A stretch of DNA of 64,000 nt from Actinomadura harenae (GTDB lineage Bacteria > Actinomycetota > Actinomycetes > Streptosporangiales > Streptosporangiaceae): NCBI RefSeq assembly GCF_003696215.1, contig NZ_RFFG01000011.1, forward strand, positions 62,001 to 126,000, given 5' to 3'. Made by a program: the position numbers and the translations under genes. Under the pieces are notes generated by a model that was given only the letters and a program-made list of their open reading frames with translations, did not search any database and was not told the origin of the DNA. This document shows, piece by piece, positions 1 to 8,761 of this stretch. Position 1 is the first letter of the stretch. The number at the start of each line of letters is the position of its first letter.

Positions 1-83
1 CCGGTCGTGCGCACCCCGGGCGGATCCGCGACCAGCCCGGCCCCCTTCACCGTCCGGCGGTGACCGGGCCCGGCACGGCCGCC

Positions 84-131
84 ACCACGTTCCGACGAGC
101 GACCACGTTCCGATGGCCGACCACGTACCGA
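84..131 (+). repeat. Three tandem 18-bp repeats upstream of the first SARP gene
   Basis: ACCACGTTCCGA occurs at 84-95 and 102-113, and ACCACGTACCGA at 120-131, giving an exact 18-bp period. The array ends 27 bp before the GTG start at 159, so it lies where an operator or promoter-proximal activator site would be. The arrangement is seen directly; a regulatory role is inference. The spacing is not the 11/22-bp spacing usual for SARP heptamer sites. Confidence 0.5.
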
Positions 132-158
132 TGACCGGCGTTCGAGAGGGTTTCCGGG

Positions 159-3128
159 GTGACCTCGACACGACTGCGCTTCACGCTGCTCGGACCGCTG
201 ACGGTCCGGCGCGATCCGCCGGAGGCGGGTGAGGGACGGGGAGAGCTCGGGATCGGGGCGCCGCAGCAGGGCGCGCTCCTCGCCGCGCTGCTGCTGCGCG
301 GCGGCCGGACGGCCGGGATCGGGGACCTGGTCGCCGCGCTCTGGGAGGGCGAGCCGCCCGCCCGCGCGGTCGGCATGATCCGCACCTACGTGTCCCGGCT
401 GCGGCACGCGCTGGAGGACGACCGGACGCGTCCGCGCGTCCTGGTCTCGACGGGACGCGGGTACGCGCTGCGCGTCCCGGCCGAGTCGGTGGACGCCGTG
501 GTGTTCGAGCGGCTCGTCCAGGACGCGCGCGCCGCCGCCGGACGCGGCGACCACGCCGGGGCCCGCCGCCTGCTCCTGGACGCCGAGGCCCTGTGGGGCG
601 GCGAACCCCTCGTCGGCCTGCCCGGCCCGTCCGCGGCCGCGCACCGCGAACGCCTCCGCCTCCTCCGCCTGGACGCGCTGGAGACGCGCCTGGACGCCGA
701 ACTCGCCCTGGGCGCCCACGCCGAGGCCGCCGTCGAACTGGCCGCGCTCGCCGCGGCCCACCCCCTCCGCGAACGCCTGCACGCCCTGCGCATGCTGGCC
801 CTCTACCGCAGCGGCCGCCGCGCCGAGGCGCTCGACGCCTACGCCACCGTCCGCCGCTCCCTCGCCGAGGAACTGGGCACCCGCCCCGCCGCCCCGCTGC
901 GCGACCTCCACGAGCACATCCTCCGCTCGTCCCCTGACCTGACCGCCGCGAACGAACCGTCCGGTGACGGCGCCGCCGAGCAGGTGTACGAGCTGCCCCG
1001 GGCCGTGCCGGACTTCGTCGGGCGGGTCGGAGAGCTGGCACGACTGCGGGCGACGCTCACCGGGGCCGCGCGGGGCGAGCGGCGCGGGCGGGCGCCCGTG
1101 GTCGTGACGCTGGCGGGCGGTGCGGGGGTCGGCAAGACGACGCTGGCCGTCCAGGCGGCGCACGAGGTCGCGGGGGCCTTCCCGGACGGCGTCCTCTACG
1201 CCGACCTCGGCGCGGCCCGGACCGGCCCGGACTCCGCGCCGGCCGAGCCGGGGGAGGTGCTGCGCGGGTTCCTCCGCAGGCTCGGCGTCGTGGACGCGGA
1301 GCAGCCGAACGACGACGTCGCCGCCGCGGCCGCGCTCTACCGGTCCTGGCTCGCCGACCGGAGGGTGCTGGTCGTCCTGGACAACGCGGGCGACACCGCG
1401 CGCCTGCGGCCGCTGCTGCCCGGCGGCGCGGGCTGCGCGGTGCTCGTCACCGGCCGGGTCCGTCCCGCCGCGCTCCCCGTCGACCGCCACCTCGACCTCG
1501 GGACGCTGGACCGCCGCGACGCGCTCGACCTGTTCGCGCGGATCGCGGGCGAGGCGCGGACGGCCGCCGAGCGCTCCGCCGCCGAGGAGGTGCTGCGGCT
1601 GTGCGACCGGCTGCCCCTCGCCGTCCGGATCGTCGCGTCGCGGCTGGCCGCGCGCCCGGACTGGACGGTCGAGTCCCTGCTGGGCCGCCTGGCCGACGGA
1701 CGGCGGCGGCTCGCCGAGCTGCGCCTCGGCGGGACGGCCGTCGAGTCCACCTTCCAGCTCGCCTACGACCAGCTGGACGCCGCGCGGGCCCGCGCGTTCC
1801 GCCTCCTCGCGCTCTCGGACGCGCCCGTGATCCCGGTCGGCACCGCCGCCGCGCTCCTCGGCACCGGGGACGAGGAGGCCGAGGAGCTCGCGGACTCGCT
1901 CGTCGAACTCGGCATGCTCGCCGCGCCCGCGCCGCGCCGGTACCGCTTCCACAACCTGACCCTGCTGTTCGCCCGCGCGCTCGGCGAGCGCCAAGGCGCC
2001 GGCGAGAGGCGCGCCGCGTTCGCCCGCCTGCTCGCCCACCACCTGGACGCGCAGCGGGAGGCCCTCGTCGTCCTCGGTGAGAGCCCCGCCCAGGCGCCCC
2101 GCACCGGGCCGCCCCGGTTCACGTCCGCGAGCGCCGCGACCCAGTGGACGACCGACCACCTCTCGGAGCTGTTCGCGCTGGTCACACGCTACGCGTCCGA
2201 CTCCGCCCTGCCCCTGGACGGCGTCGCCGAGCTGACCCTCGCGCTGGCGCAGCAGCTCGACGACGGCCCCCGCTGGGCGGAACTGGTCGTCGCCGCCCGC
2301 GCCCTCCTGGACGCGGCGCTCCCGGCCGGGAACCGGCGCGCGGAGATGGCCGGCTCGTTCGTCCTCGGCTACCACCTGATCCACTGCGCCAAGCGGCCCG
2401 GGGGCCCGGAGCTGGTCCGGCGCGCCGTGGAGCTCTGCCGCGAACTGGGCGACGAACCCGCGCTCGCCGAGGCGCTGAGCATCCTCGCGCTGGACGCCTT
2501 CTACCGCCGCGACCACACGTCCGGCCTGACCCACTGCCGGGAGGCCCTGGCGATCGACGTCCGGACGGGGAACCTGCGGGGGCAGGCGACGCGGCTGGCG
2601 AACATCGCGCAGCTGCACCTCGAGACGGGCGACCGGGCGTCCGCGCTCGCCGCCGGGTACCAGGGGCTCGCGCTGGCCCGCCGCGCCGACGCCCCGGTCG
2701 CCGTCGCGTACACGCTCTACCTGGTCGGGCAGATCCTCGGCTCGCTGGACCGGCACACCGAGGCGCTCGGCGCGTACGACGAGGCGCTCACGGTCTGCTG
2801 GACGCACTCGCTGCCGCTCCGCGAGGCGCAGGTCCTGATGCGGATGGCCGAGACGCGCCTCGCGCTCGGCCAGTTCCAGGACGCCGCCGACACCGCCTCG
2901 CAGTCCCTCGCGGTCGCGCGCGTCATCGGCGTGGACTGGCAGCAGGCGCGCACCCGGGTCGTCCTCGGACGGGCCCTGGCCGCGCTCGGCCAGACGGCCC
3001 GCGCGCGCCGCGAATGGCGCACCGCGCTGGACGCCTTCGTCGGTCTCGGCACGGCCGAGTCCGCCACCGTCCGGGCCCTCCTCGCCACGGGGGAGCAGCC
3101 GACCACGATGGGCGCGTGCGTCCGCTAG
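159..3128 (+). CDS. Full-length AfsR/SARP-family regulator (wHTH-BTAD-NB-ARC-TPR)
   Basis: A 989-residue SARP of the large AfsR type. An OmpR-like winged helix fills roughly residues 1-95 (motif GAPQQGALLAALLLR). It is followed by a bacterial transcriptional activation domain to about 255, the linker PDFVGR, and an NB-ARC/STAND NTPase with an intact Walker A (GGAGVGKTTLA, about 318) and Walker B (VLVVLDNAGD). A C-terminal third of TPR-like helices follows. Members of this family bind direct repeats over the -35 region and activate secondary-metabolite or stress genes, with ATP-dependent oligomerisation. The start is GTG at 159 after GAGAGGG. Its stop overlaps the stop of the convergent SARP gene by 3 bp within the tetranucleotide CTAG. 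The target genes are unknown. Confidence 0.9.
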   Translation: MTSTRLRFTLLGPLTVRRDPPEAGEGRGELGIGAPQQGALLAALLLRGGRTAGIGDLVAALWEGEPPARAVGMIRTYVSRLRHALEDDRTRPRVLVSTGRGYALRVPAESVDAVVFERLVQDARAAAGRGDHAGARRLLLDAEALWGGEPLVGLPGPSAAAHRERLRLLRLDALETRLDAELALGAHAEAAVELAALAAAHPLRERLHALRMLALYRSGRRAEALDAYATVRRSLAEELGTRPAAPLRDLHEHILRSSPDLTAANEPSGDGAAEQVYELPRAVPDFVGRVGELARLRATLTGAARGERRGRAPVVVTLAGGAGVGKTTLAVQAAHEVAGAFPDGVLYADLGAARTGPDSAPAEPGEVLRGFLRRLGVVDAEQPNDDVAAAAALYRSWLADRRVLVVLDNAGDTARLRPLLPGGAGCAVLVTGRVRPAALPVDRHLDLGTLDRRDALDLFARIAGEARTAAERSAAEEVLRLCDRLPLAVRIVASRLAARPDWTVESLLGRLADGRRRLAELRLGGTAVESTFQLAYDQLDAARARAFRLLALSDAPVIPVGTAAALLGTGDEEAEELADSLVELGMLAAPAPRRYRFHNLTLLFARALGERQGAGERRAAFARLLAHHLDAQREALVVLGESPAQAPRTGPPRFTSASAATQWTTDHLSELFALVTRYASDSALPLDGVAELTLALAQQLDDGPRWAELVVAARALLDAALPAGNRRAEMAGSFVLGYHLIHCAKRPGGPELVRRAVELCRELGDEPALAEALSILALDAFYRRDHTSGLTHCREALAIDVRTGNLRGQATRLANIAQLHLETGDRASALAAGYQGLALARRADAPVAVAYTLYLVGQILGSLDRHTEALGAYDEALTVCWTHSLPLREAQVLMRMAETRLALGQFQDAADTASQSLAVARVIGVDWQQARTRVVLGRALAALGQTARARREWRTALDAFVGLGTAESATVRALLATGEQPTTMGACVR

Positions 3129-4834
3129 GGCCGCTCGGGGAGGTGCCGGGCGAAGAGGTGGACCAGGTCGGGATACCGGAACCGGCCGGGTGACGGCGAC
3201 ACCATCAGACCGGAGCCGACCAGCCCGGACAGGACGTCCGCGACCTCCTCCGGCGGACGTCCGAGCAGCTCGGCGGCCTGATCGAGGGAGAACGCGACTC
3301 CTCCGGAGCGGGCCAGGAGCGCCAGCGCCCGCGCCCGCCCGTCGTCGAGCCGCGCGTGCTCGCGGGCGAACGCCGCCTCGACGCCGAGCGTCCCGACCTT
3401 CAGCTCGGCGAGGCGGCGCCGCTCGTCCGCGAGGCGCCGGACGAGCGAACCGGCCGTCCAGCCGGGCCGGGACGCCAGCCGCGCCGCGAGGATCCGCAGG
3501 GCCAGCGGCAGCCGCCCGCACAGCGCGACGGCCTCGGCGACGGCGTCCGGTTCGCGCGCGACGCGGTCCCGGCCCGCGACGCGCCCGAAGAACGCGACGG
3601 CCTCGTCCTCGGAGAACTCGGCCAGCTCAACGGCGTGCGGGACGCCCTCCGGCCGGACGCGGCCGGTGACCAGCACCGCGCAGCCCCCGCCCGGGAGCAG
3701 CGGACGCAGCGACCTGGCGTCCGGCGCGTTGTCGAGGACGAGCAGCATCCGCCGTCCGCGCAGCGCCGAGCGCACCCGCGCGGCGAGTTCGCAGCGGTCG
3801 GAGACGCCGCCCGCCGGGACGCCGAGCGTCCGCAGGAAGTCCAGGAGGACCGCGCCGGGCTCGTCGCGGCGGAGGTCGGCATAAAGCTGGCCGTCCGGAT
3901 ACACATCTCTGACGAGATGGGCGACGTGCACGGCCAGCGCCGACGTCCCGACCCCGACCGGCCCGCACACCGCGACGGCCGAGGCCCCGCCCGACAGCAG
4001 GCGCGCCAGCTCCCCGGCCTGCTCCTCGCGCCCGGTGAAGTCGATGAGGTCGGTGGGGAGCTGCGCGACCGCCGAGCCCCGGGGCGGACCCGCGGCGATG
4101 ACCCGCCGCAGCTCGACCAGGCCGGGATCGGGACCGAGGCCCAGCTCGGCGTCCAGCAGCGAACGCGACCGCTCGAACACCTCGATCGCCTCGGCCCGCC
4201 GCCCCGACCGGTGCAGGGCGAGCATCAGCAGACGCTGGAACGCCTCGCGCAGCGGATGCTCGGCCACCAGGGCCGCGAGCCCCGCGACGGCCTCCTCGTG
4301 CAGGCCGAGCGCCAGATCCAGCTCGAACCGCGTCTGGGACGCCGCCAGCCGCCACTCCGCGAGCCGCGCCCGCTGCGCCCGCGCGTACGGGCCGGGCAGA
4401 TCGTCCAGCGGGTCGCCCGTCCACAGCTCCAGCGCCTCCGCGACCAGGCGCCGCGCCGCGGCGGGCGCACCGGACGCCCGCGCGCGCTCGGCGGCCGCGA
4501 GCCGCGTCCGGAACAGGGTGGCGTCCAGGTGCCCGTCGGGCAGGACGAGCCGGTACCCGTCCCCGGCGGTGAGCAGCACCGACGGCCGCGCGCGGTCGGG
4601 TTCGACGGCCGAACGCAGCCGCGACGCGTAGGTGCGGAGGGCGGCGCGCGCCCGCTCCGGGGGCCGCTCGCCCCACAGCGCCTCCACGAGGGTCTGCGCG
4701 GCGGCGGCCCGTCCCTCCTGCAACAGCAGGAACGCCAGCATCGCGCGCTGCTGCGGCGCGCCGAGGTCGAGCTCGGCGTCCCCGCGCCACCCGCGCACCG
4801 GTCCGAGCACCGCGAACCGCGGCCCATCGCCCAT
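3125..4834 (-). CDS. TPR-less SARP regulator with degenerate Walker A
   Basis: A 569-residue SARP with winged helix (residues 5-95), BTAD (about 100-250) and NB-ARC (about 265-565). It stops right after the winged-helix part of the STAND module, so the TPR sensor of typical AfsR proteins is missing. The P-loop reads GPVGVGTSALAV: the invariant lysine is threonine (codon ACG), while Walker B (MLLVLDN) and the LVTGR segment are kept. ATP binding is therefore doubtful. The start ATG at 4834 is chosen because AAGGGA precedes it and the domain begins there; an in-frame extension further upstream would run into the divergent gene. It is divergent, with 67 bp between starts, from an NB-ARC/TPR protein that has no DNA-binding domain, which suggests the two may act together (inference). 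Confidence 0.85.
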   Translation of the reverse strand: MGDGPRFAVLGPVRGWRGDAELDLGAPQQRAMLAFLLLQEGRAAAAQTLVEALWGERPPERARAALRTYASRLRSAVEPDRARPSVLLTAGDGYRLVLPDGHLDATLFRTRLAAAERARASGAPAAARRLVAEALELWTGDPLDDLPGPYARAQRARLAEWRLAASQTRFELDLALGLHEEAVAGLAALVAEHPLREAFQRLLMLALHRSGRRAEAIEVFERSRSLLDAELGLGPDPGLVELRRVIAAGPPRGSAVAQLPTDLIDFTGREEQAGELARLLSGGASAVAVCGPVGVGTSALAVHVAHLVRDVYPDGQLYADLRRDEPGAVLLDFLRTLGVPAGGVSDRCELAARVRSALRGRRMLLVLDNAPDARSLRPLLPGGGCAVLVTGRVRPEGVPHAVELAEFSEDEAVAFFGRVAGRDRVAREPDAVAEAVALCGRLPLALRILAARLASRPGWTAGSLVRRLADERRRLAELKVGTLGVEAAFAREHARLDDGRARALALLARSGGVAFSLDQAAELLGRPPEEVADVLSGLVGSGLMVSPSPGRFRYPDLVHLFARHLPERP

Positions 4835-4901
4835 CCGGTCCCTTCCGCCGCAGACGTGACCGACATGCAAAATAACGCCTGAGGGGAACGAGGGGATCGC
4901 C
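4835..4901. promoter_or_regulatory. Divergent control region of the split SARP/STAND pair
   Basis: These 67 bp hold both ribosome-binding sites (AAGGGA for the minus gene, AGGGGA at 4891-4896 for the plus gene) and a relatively AT-rich core around ATGCAAAATAACG (4865-4877). Any promoters for the two genes must lie here or inside the opposite gene, so their expression is likely linked. No clear -35/-10 pair or SARP heptamer repeat is visible. Confidence 0.4.
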
Positions 4902-7001
4902 ATGTCCGACGCGCCGCCCGCCAAAGCTCCATCCGACCCGTGTCCGTCCGATCGGAGTCCGTCCACCGACGCTCCGCCGACCCGGAACGCACCGGCCGAT
5001 CCGGTGCCGCCCGCCCAAGTCCCGCCAGCCCAGGTCCCGCCCGCCCAGCTCCCGCCCGACCTGCCCGACTTCACCGGAAGGGACGCCGAGACCGCCCGCC
5101 TCGCCGCCGCGCTCACCACCCGGGACGGCAGCGCCGTGCCCGTCGTGACCGTCGCCGGGCTCGGCGGGATCGGCAAGACCGCGCTCGCCCTGCACGTCGC
5201 CCACGCCGTCCGGGACGCGTTCCCGGACGGCCAGCTCTACGCCGAGCTGCACGGCGCCGGACCGGCACCGGCCCCGCCCGCCGCCGTCCTCGCCGCGTTC
5301 CTGCGCGCGCTGGGCGCGCCCGACCGGGAGATCCCGCCCGAGCCGGACCGCCGCGCCGCGCTGCTCCGCTCCCACCTGGCCGGACGCCGCGTCCTGGTCG
5401 TCCTGGACGACGCCCGGGACGCCGCGCAGGTCGCGCCGCTGCTGCCCGGCGAGTCCGGCAGCGCGGTCCTGGTCACCGGCCGCACGCGGCTCGCCGAGCT
5501 GCCCGTCGCCGCCCACCTGGACCTCGCGCCGTTCACCCCGGAGGCCGCGACCGCCCTGCTCGGACGCGTCGCCGGCCCCGAGCGGATCGCCGCCGAGCCG
5601 GACGCGTCGCTGCGCCTGGTGCAGGCGTCCGGGCTGCTGCCGCTCGCGGTGCGGATCATCGCGTCCCGGCTCGCCGCCCGGCCCCGGATGCGCCCGGCCG
5701 TCCTCGCCGGGCGGCTCGCCGACGAGCGCCGCCGCCTCGGCGAGCTGCGGATCGGCGACGAGGCGGTCGAGTCGTGCTTCGCGCTCGGCTACGCGCAGCT
5801 CGGCATCGAGGAGGCCCGCGCGTTCCGGCTGCTCGCCCTGCACGACGGCCCGGACCTGTGCGTGGAGGCCGCCGCCGCGCTGCTCGACCTCGACGTCCTG
5901 GACGCCGAGGACCTCTGCGAGTCGCTCGTCGACTCCGGCCTGCTGGAATGCCGCGCGCCCGCCCGGTACGCCTACCACGCGCTGCTGCGCCTCTACGCGC
6001 GCGGACTCGCGGAGACGGGCGACGGCCCGATCTCGTGCGCCCGCGCGCTGGAACGGCTCCTGGAGCACTATCTCGCGGGCATCCGCGGCCTGTTCCGGCA
6101 GCCGATCATCCTGTACCAGATCTACTGCGAACCGGAGGTCGTCGAGGCGCACCGCGTCGCCGTCGACGCCCTGCACACCGGCCGGTCCTTCGCGGACGCC
6201 GCCGCGATGGTCGCCTGGATGCGCGCCGAGCACGCCAACGTCATGGCCGCGATCCGCGGCTACCTCGGGAGCGGCGGCTCGCCCGGACGGCTCGTCGGCC
6301 AGCTGTTCGTCGTCCCGTCGCTCGCCGACCGGGCGACCGTCCCGGCCGGGCTGCTGCCCGGCGGGGTGCTGTTCGCGATGGGCGCGGGCGCCCGCCTCAT
6401 GGGCGCGGCGGACGCCGCGATCAGCCTGCTCAGCGACGCGCTGGACGCCCTCCCGGGCGACGACGCGCTGATCAGCCGCGCCCACGCGCAGCTCTCGATC
6501 GCCTACGCCGAGTCCGGGATGCCCGAGGAGGCCCGGCGGCACGGGCTCGACGGGCTCGCGCTCGCCGCGCCCGTCCGCGACGGCAACGCCGAGGGCCTGT
6601 GCTGGCTCGGGCTCGGCGTCGCGTCCCTGTACGCCGGGGAGCCGCTGCGCGCGCTGCGCGAACTGGAGACGGCCCGCGAGATCTACCGGACGCGCGGCAT
6701 GCCGCTGCGCGAGGCGTGGTGCCTGCCCCGGATCGTCGTCGCGCACCTGCGGCTCGGCCGCCCCGCCGAGGCCGCGGACGTCGGGACGCGGGCCGCCGCG
6801 CTGTTCGGCGAGATCGGCGACGAGCACCTCGGCGGACGCGTCCTGTCCCTGCTCGCCGTCGCCCTGGACGAGCTGGGCCGTCCCGAGGAGGCCGCCCGCG
6901 CCCGGGAGGCGGCCGAGACGCCGTGGCGCCGGTCCGGCCTCCTCCTGGACGTCCCCGACCAGCGCCTCGTCGAGAACAGGACCCCGGTGCGGCCCGACTG
7001 A
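4902..7001 (+). CDS. NB-ARC/TPR STAND protein without a DNA-binding domain
   Basis: A 699-residue protein. It has a proline-rich, partly repeated N-terminus (PPAQV repeated three times, about residues 36-50), the family linker LPDFTGR, and an NB-ARC ATPase with intact Walker A (GLGGIGKTALA, about 86-96) and Walker B (RVLVVLDDARD). The STAND helical and winged-helix segments follow, then TPR-like helices to the C-terminus. It resembles AfsR from the linker onward but lacks the winged helix and BTAD. STAND NTPases act as ATP-switched sensors. Here the sensor half is intact, whereas the divergent SARP next door has the DNA-binding half and a damaged P-loop. ATG at 4902 follows AGGGGA. The ligand and partner are unknown. 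Confidence 0.85.
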   Translation: MSDAPPAKAPSDPCPSDRSPSTDAPPTRNAPADPVPPAQVPPAQVPPAQLPPDLPDFTGRDAETARLAAALTTRDGSAVPVVTVAGLGGIGKTALALHVAHAVRDAFPDGQLYAELHGAGPAPAPPAAVLAAFLRALGAPDREIPPEPDRRAALLRSHLAGRRVLVVLDDARDAAQVAPLLPGESGSAVLVTGRTRLAELPVAAHLDLAPFTPEAATALLGRVAGPERIAAEPDASLRLVQASGLLPLAVRIIASRLAARPRMRPAVLAGRLADERRRLGELRIGDEAVESCFALGYAQLGIEEARAFRLLALHDGPDLCVEAAAALLDLDVLDAEDLCESLVDSGLLECRAPARYAYHALLRLYARGLAETGDGPISCARALERLLEHYLAGIRGLFRQPIILYQIYCEPEVVEAHRVAVDALHTGRSFADAAAMVAWMRAEHANVMAAIRGYLGSGGSPGRLVGQLFVVPSLADRATVPAGLLPGGVLFAMGAGARLMGAADAAISLLSDALDALPGDDALISRAHAQLSIAYAESGMPEEARRHGLDGLALAAPVRDGNAEGLCWLGLGVASLYAGEPLRALRELETAREIYRTRGMPLREAWCLPRIVVAHLRLGRPAEAADVGTRAAALFGEIGDEHLGGRVLSLLAVALDELGRPEEAARAREAAETPWRRSGLLLDVPDQRLVENRTPVRPD

Positions 7002-7021
7002 CCCCTGAGGACCGTCAGTCG
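6995..7021. terminator. Hairpin spanning two convergent stop codons
   Basis: CGACTGAC (6995-7002) pairs exactly with GTCAGTCG (7014-7021). The stem contains the stop of the NB-ARC/TPR gene and the last codons of the convergent nitrilase-like gene, with only 13 bp between the two genes. It could terminate both strands, though no T-run follows. Confidence 0.45.
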
Positions 7022-8526
7022 AGGCTGCTGACGTCGTCCGGCCCGACCTCCTCGAAGGCGCCGCCCCCGGGGAGGTCGTCGGACCAGTGCGGCAGCCACG
7101 CCTCGTGCGCGGCGCCCACGTGCAGGACGGGGAGCTTGCCGTCCGCGGTGAGGCCCGGCTCGTCGCCGCGGACGGCGCTGCCGAACGCGAGCACCGACGC
7201 GTAGTCGAGCCGGGCCGCGCCGTCCGGGCCCGCGACCAGGCAGGTGTGCCGCTCGCCGAGCGACGGGTCGGGCGGCATCGCGTTCCCGACGACCAGGCTG
7301 TTGGCGACCACCACCCACGCGCCGAGCGTGTTCACCTGGCGCTGCGCGCCCTGCTCCTCCCAGCGGAACCGCAGGATCGGCTTGGAGAAGATCGGCACCA
7401 GCAGGTGAGACGCCCCGGCCGCCATCAGCTCCCGGTCCCAGCGGTCCGCGCGGCTCAGGTCCTCGCAGATCAGGACGGCGAGCCGGCCGAGCGAGCAGTC
7501 CAGCAGCCGGACGGCCGCGCCGGGCGCGATGTCCTCCTCGGCCGTGCCCGCGCCCGGCGCGCCCGGCACCGCCCAGTCGCGCATCTGCCGCTCGCCCAGC
7601 ACGAACGGGCTCAGCTTGTCCTGGACGAGCAGCTCCGCGCCCGTCCAGCGGTCGATGAGCACCGCCCGGTTCGGCGGTGGGTCGCCCCCGCCGAGCGGCC
7701 CCGACCCGAGCATGAGCAGCCGCAGCGGCGCGTCCCGGCGCGCGGTGTCGAACGCCGCCTCCTTCCACACCTCCAGCAGGCCGTCCGACAGGGTCGCCTC
7801 GGGCAGGACGGCGATCCGCGCGCCCGCCTCGTCCAGCCGCCGGACGATCGCCCGGATCCGCGCGCGGACGTCCGCGGTGTCGGCCGGGTCGAGCCGGTAC
7901 ACGGTGCGCGCGGCCCGCTCGGCGAACCCGACCCGCACCTCGTCGTAGGACTCCATCACCGGCGCGCAGCCGACCTCGACCGGCACGTCCGGGGACAGGT
8001 GCGGGTCGTGGACGGCGGGCAGCCGCGTGTGCTCGACCCTCTCCCACAGGTGCGGCGGGACGCGGTGGACGCCGAAGAAGTCGGGCAGCGCGCGCAGCCC
8101 CTCCGGGCGTCCGGGCAGGGCGCAGCGGGGGAGCAGCGCGCCGCCCGCCGCGCCGCTGTCGAACCGGCCCTCGACCAGGTACCGGACGGTGATCCCGGTC
8201 AGCGTGGACGCGTCGTGGAACGGCCCGAACGGGTTGGCGAGCGCGAGCGCGCCGTCCAGGGCGAGCAGCAGCGTGAACCGGCCGTGGTCGCCGCCCGCCG
8301 CGACGAGCGCGGCGGCCTCGGCCGGGTCGAACCCGGCGTCCTCGATGATCCGCTCGGTCAGGTCGTTCACGGTCCGCCGGACGCGGGCGTCCTCGTACCA
8401 GAGGTTCAGGGGCCAGGCCCGGTGCAGTCCGGCGGGCAGTTCGTCGTACAGGCGGACGAAGAGGTCCGCCGGGTCGGCCGGGTACTCCGCGGTCGCGGGC
8501 GGGTGCTCCGCGAGCCGATCCGTCAT
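7015..8526 (-). CDS. Nitrilase-superfamily (carbon-nitrogen hydrolase) protein with N-terminal extension
   Basis: 503 residues. The C-terminal half is a nitrilase fold with the catalytic triad in order: Glu in LPEATLSDG, Lys in VQDKLSPF, and Cys in LICEDLSR. A further conserved segment (VVVANSLVVGN) follows. The family hydrolyses amides or nitriles through a cysteine thioimidate. The first roughly 210 residues are not part of the catalytic fold and match nothing I recognise; they contain RAWPLNLWYED and FGVHRVPPHLWERV segments. No signal peptide is seen, so it is probably cytoplasmic. ATG at 8526 follows GGAGGGCGCAG. It is convergent with the STAND gene and divergent from a winged-helix gene, so it sits inside the regulator block. 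The substrate is unknown; an enzyme working with the neighbouring sensors is only a hypothesis. Confidence 0.75.
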   Translation of the reverse strand: MTDRLAEHPPATAEYPADPADLFVRLYDELPAGLHRAWPLNLWYEDARVRRTVNDLTERIIEDAGFDPAEAAALVAAGGDHGRFTLLLALDGALALANPFGPFHDASTLTGITVRYLVEGRFDSGAAGGALLPRCALPGRPEGLRALPDFFGVHRVPPHLWERVEHTRLPAVHDPHLSPDVPVEVGCAPVMESYDEVRVGFAERAARTVYRLDPADTADVRARIRAIVRRLDEAGARIAVLPEATLSDGLLEVWKEAAFDTARRDAPLRLLMLGSGPLGGGDPPPNRAVLIDRWTGAELLVQDKLSPFVLGERQMRDWAVPGAPGAGTAEEDIAPGAAVRLLDCSLGRLAVLICEDLSRADRWDRELMAAGASHLLVPIFSKPILRFRWEEQGAQRQVNTLGAWVVVANSLVVGNAMPPDPSLGERHTCLVAGPDGAARLDYASVLAFGSAVRGDEPGLTADGKLPVLHVGAAHEAWLPHWSDDLPGGGAFEEVGPDDVSSLD

Positions 8527-8623
8527 CTGCGCCCTCCGGGGGTGACAGCGCGCACTAGGGGGTCACCCGATGGTAGCCCCGGCGCGGTAAGGGTTTCGTG
8601 CCGTCCGGCGCTTCTGGAATGAG

Positions 8624-8656
8624 TCACTTGACATTCACTTGGCATCGACGGACAGT
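8624..8656 (+). promoter_or_regulatory. Candidate SARP-activated promoter of the winged-helix gene
   Basis: TCACTTGACA (8624-8633) and TCACTTGGCA (8635-8644) are direct repeats with an 11-bp period. The first contains a perfect -35 hexamer TTGACA (8628-8633). GACAGT (8651-8656) lies 17 bp downstream as a possible -10. SARPs are known to bind heptamer direct repeats with 11- or 22-bp periodicity overlapping the -35, the downstream repeat ending about 8 bp before the -10; this layout matches. The gene start is at 8762, leaving a leader of about 100 nt. Confidence 0.5.
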
Positions 8657-8761
8657 GGAGAGACCGGCGCGCGAGACCGGCCGGTCACCGCGCCCGGGCA
8701 GAACCTGAACAGCACCCCGGCAGCACCTCAACGGCACCCCGACAGAACAAGGACCAGAGAC

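Noticed and set aside
3627..6827. A 1066-codon minus-strand frame
   Set aside because: It overlaps both the TPR-less SARP and the NB-ARC/TPR gene in another frame; composition (Arg/Gly/Ala-rich) is that of a shadow.
8639..8761. N-terminal extension of the winged-helix gene from a TTG start
   Set aside because: The TTG lies within the putative promoter repeats, has no SD, and the extension has no recognisable structure, whereas ATG at 8762 has AAGGACC.
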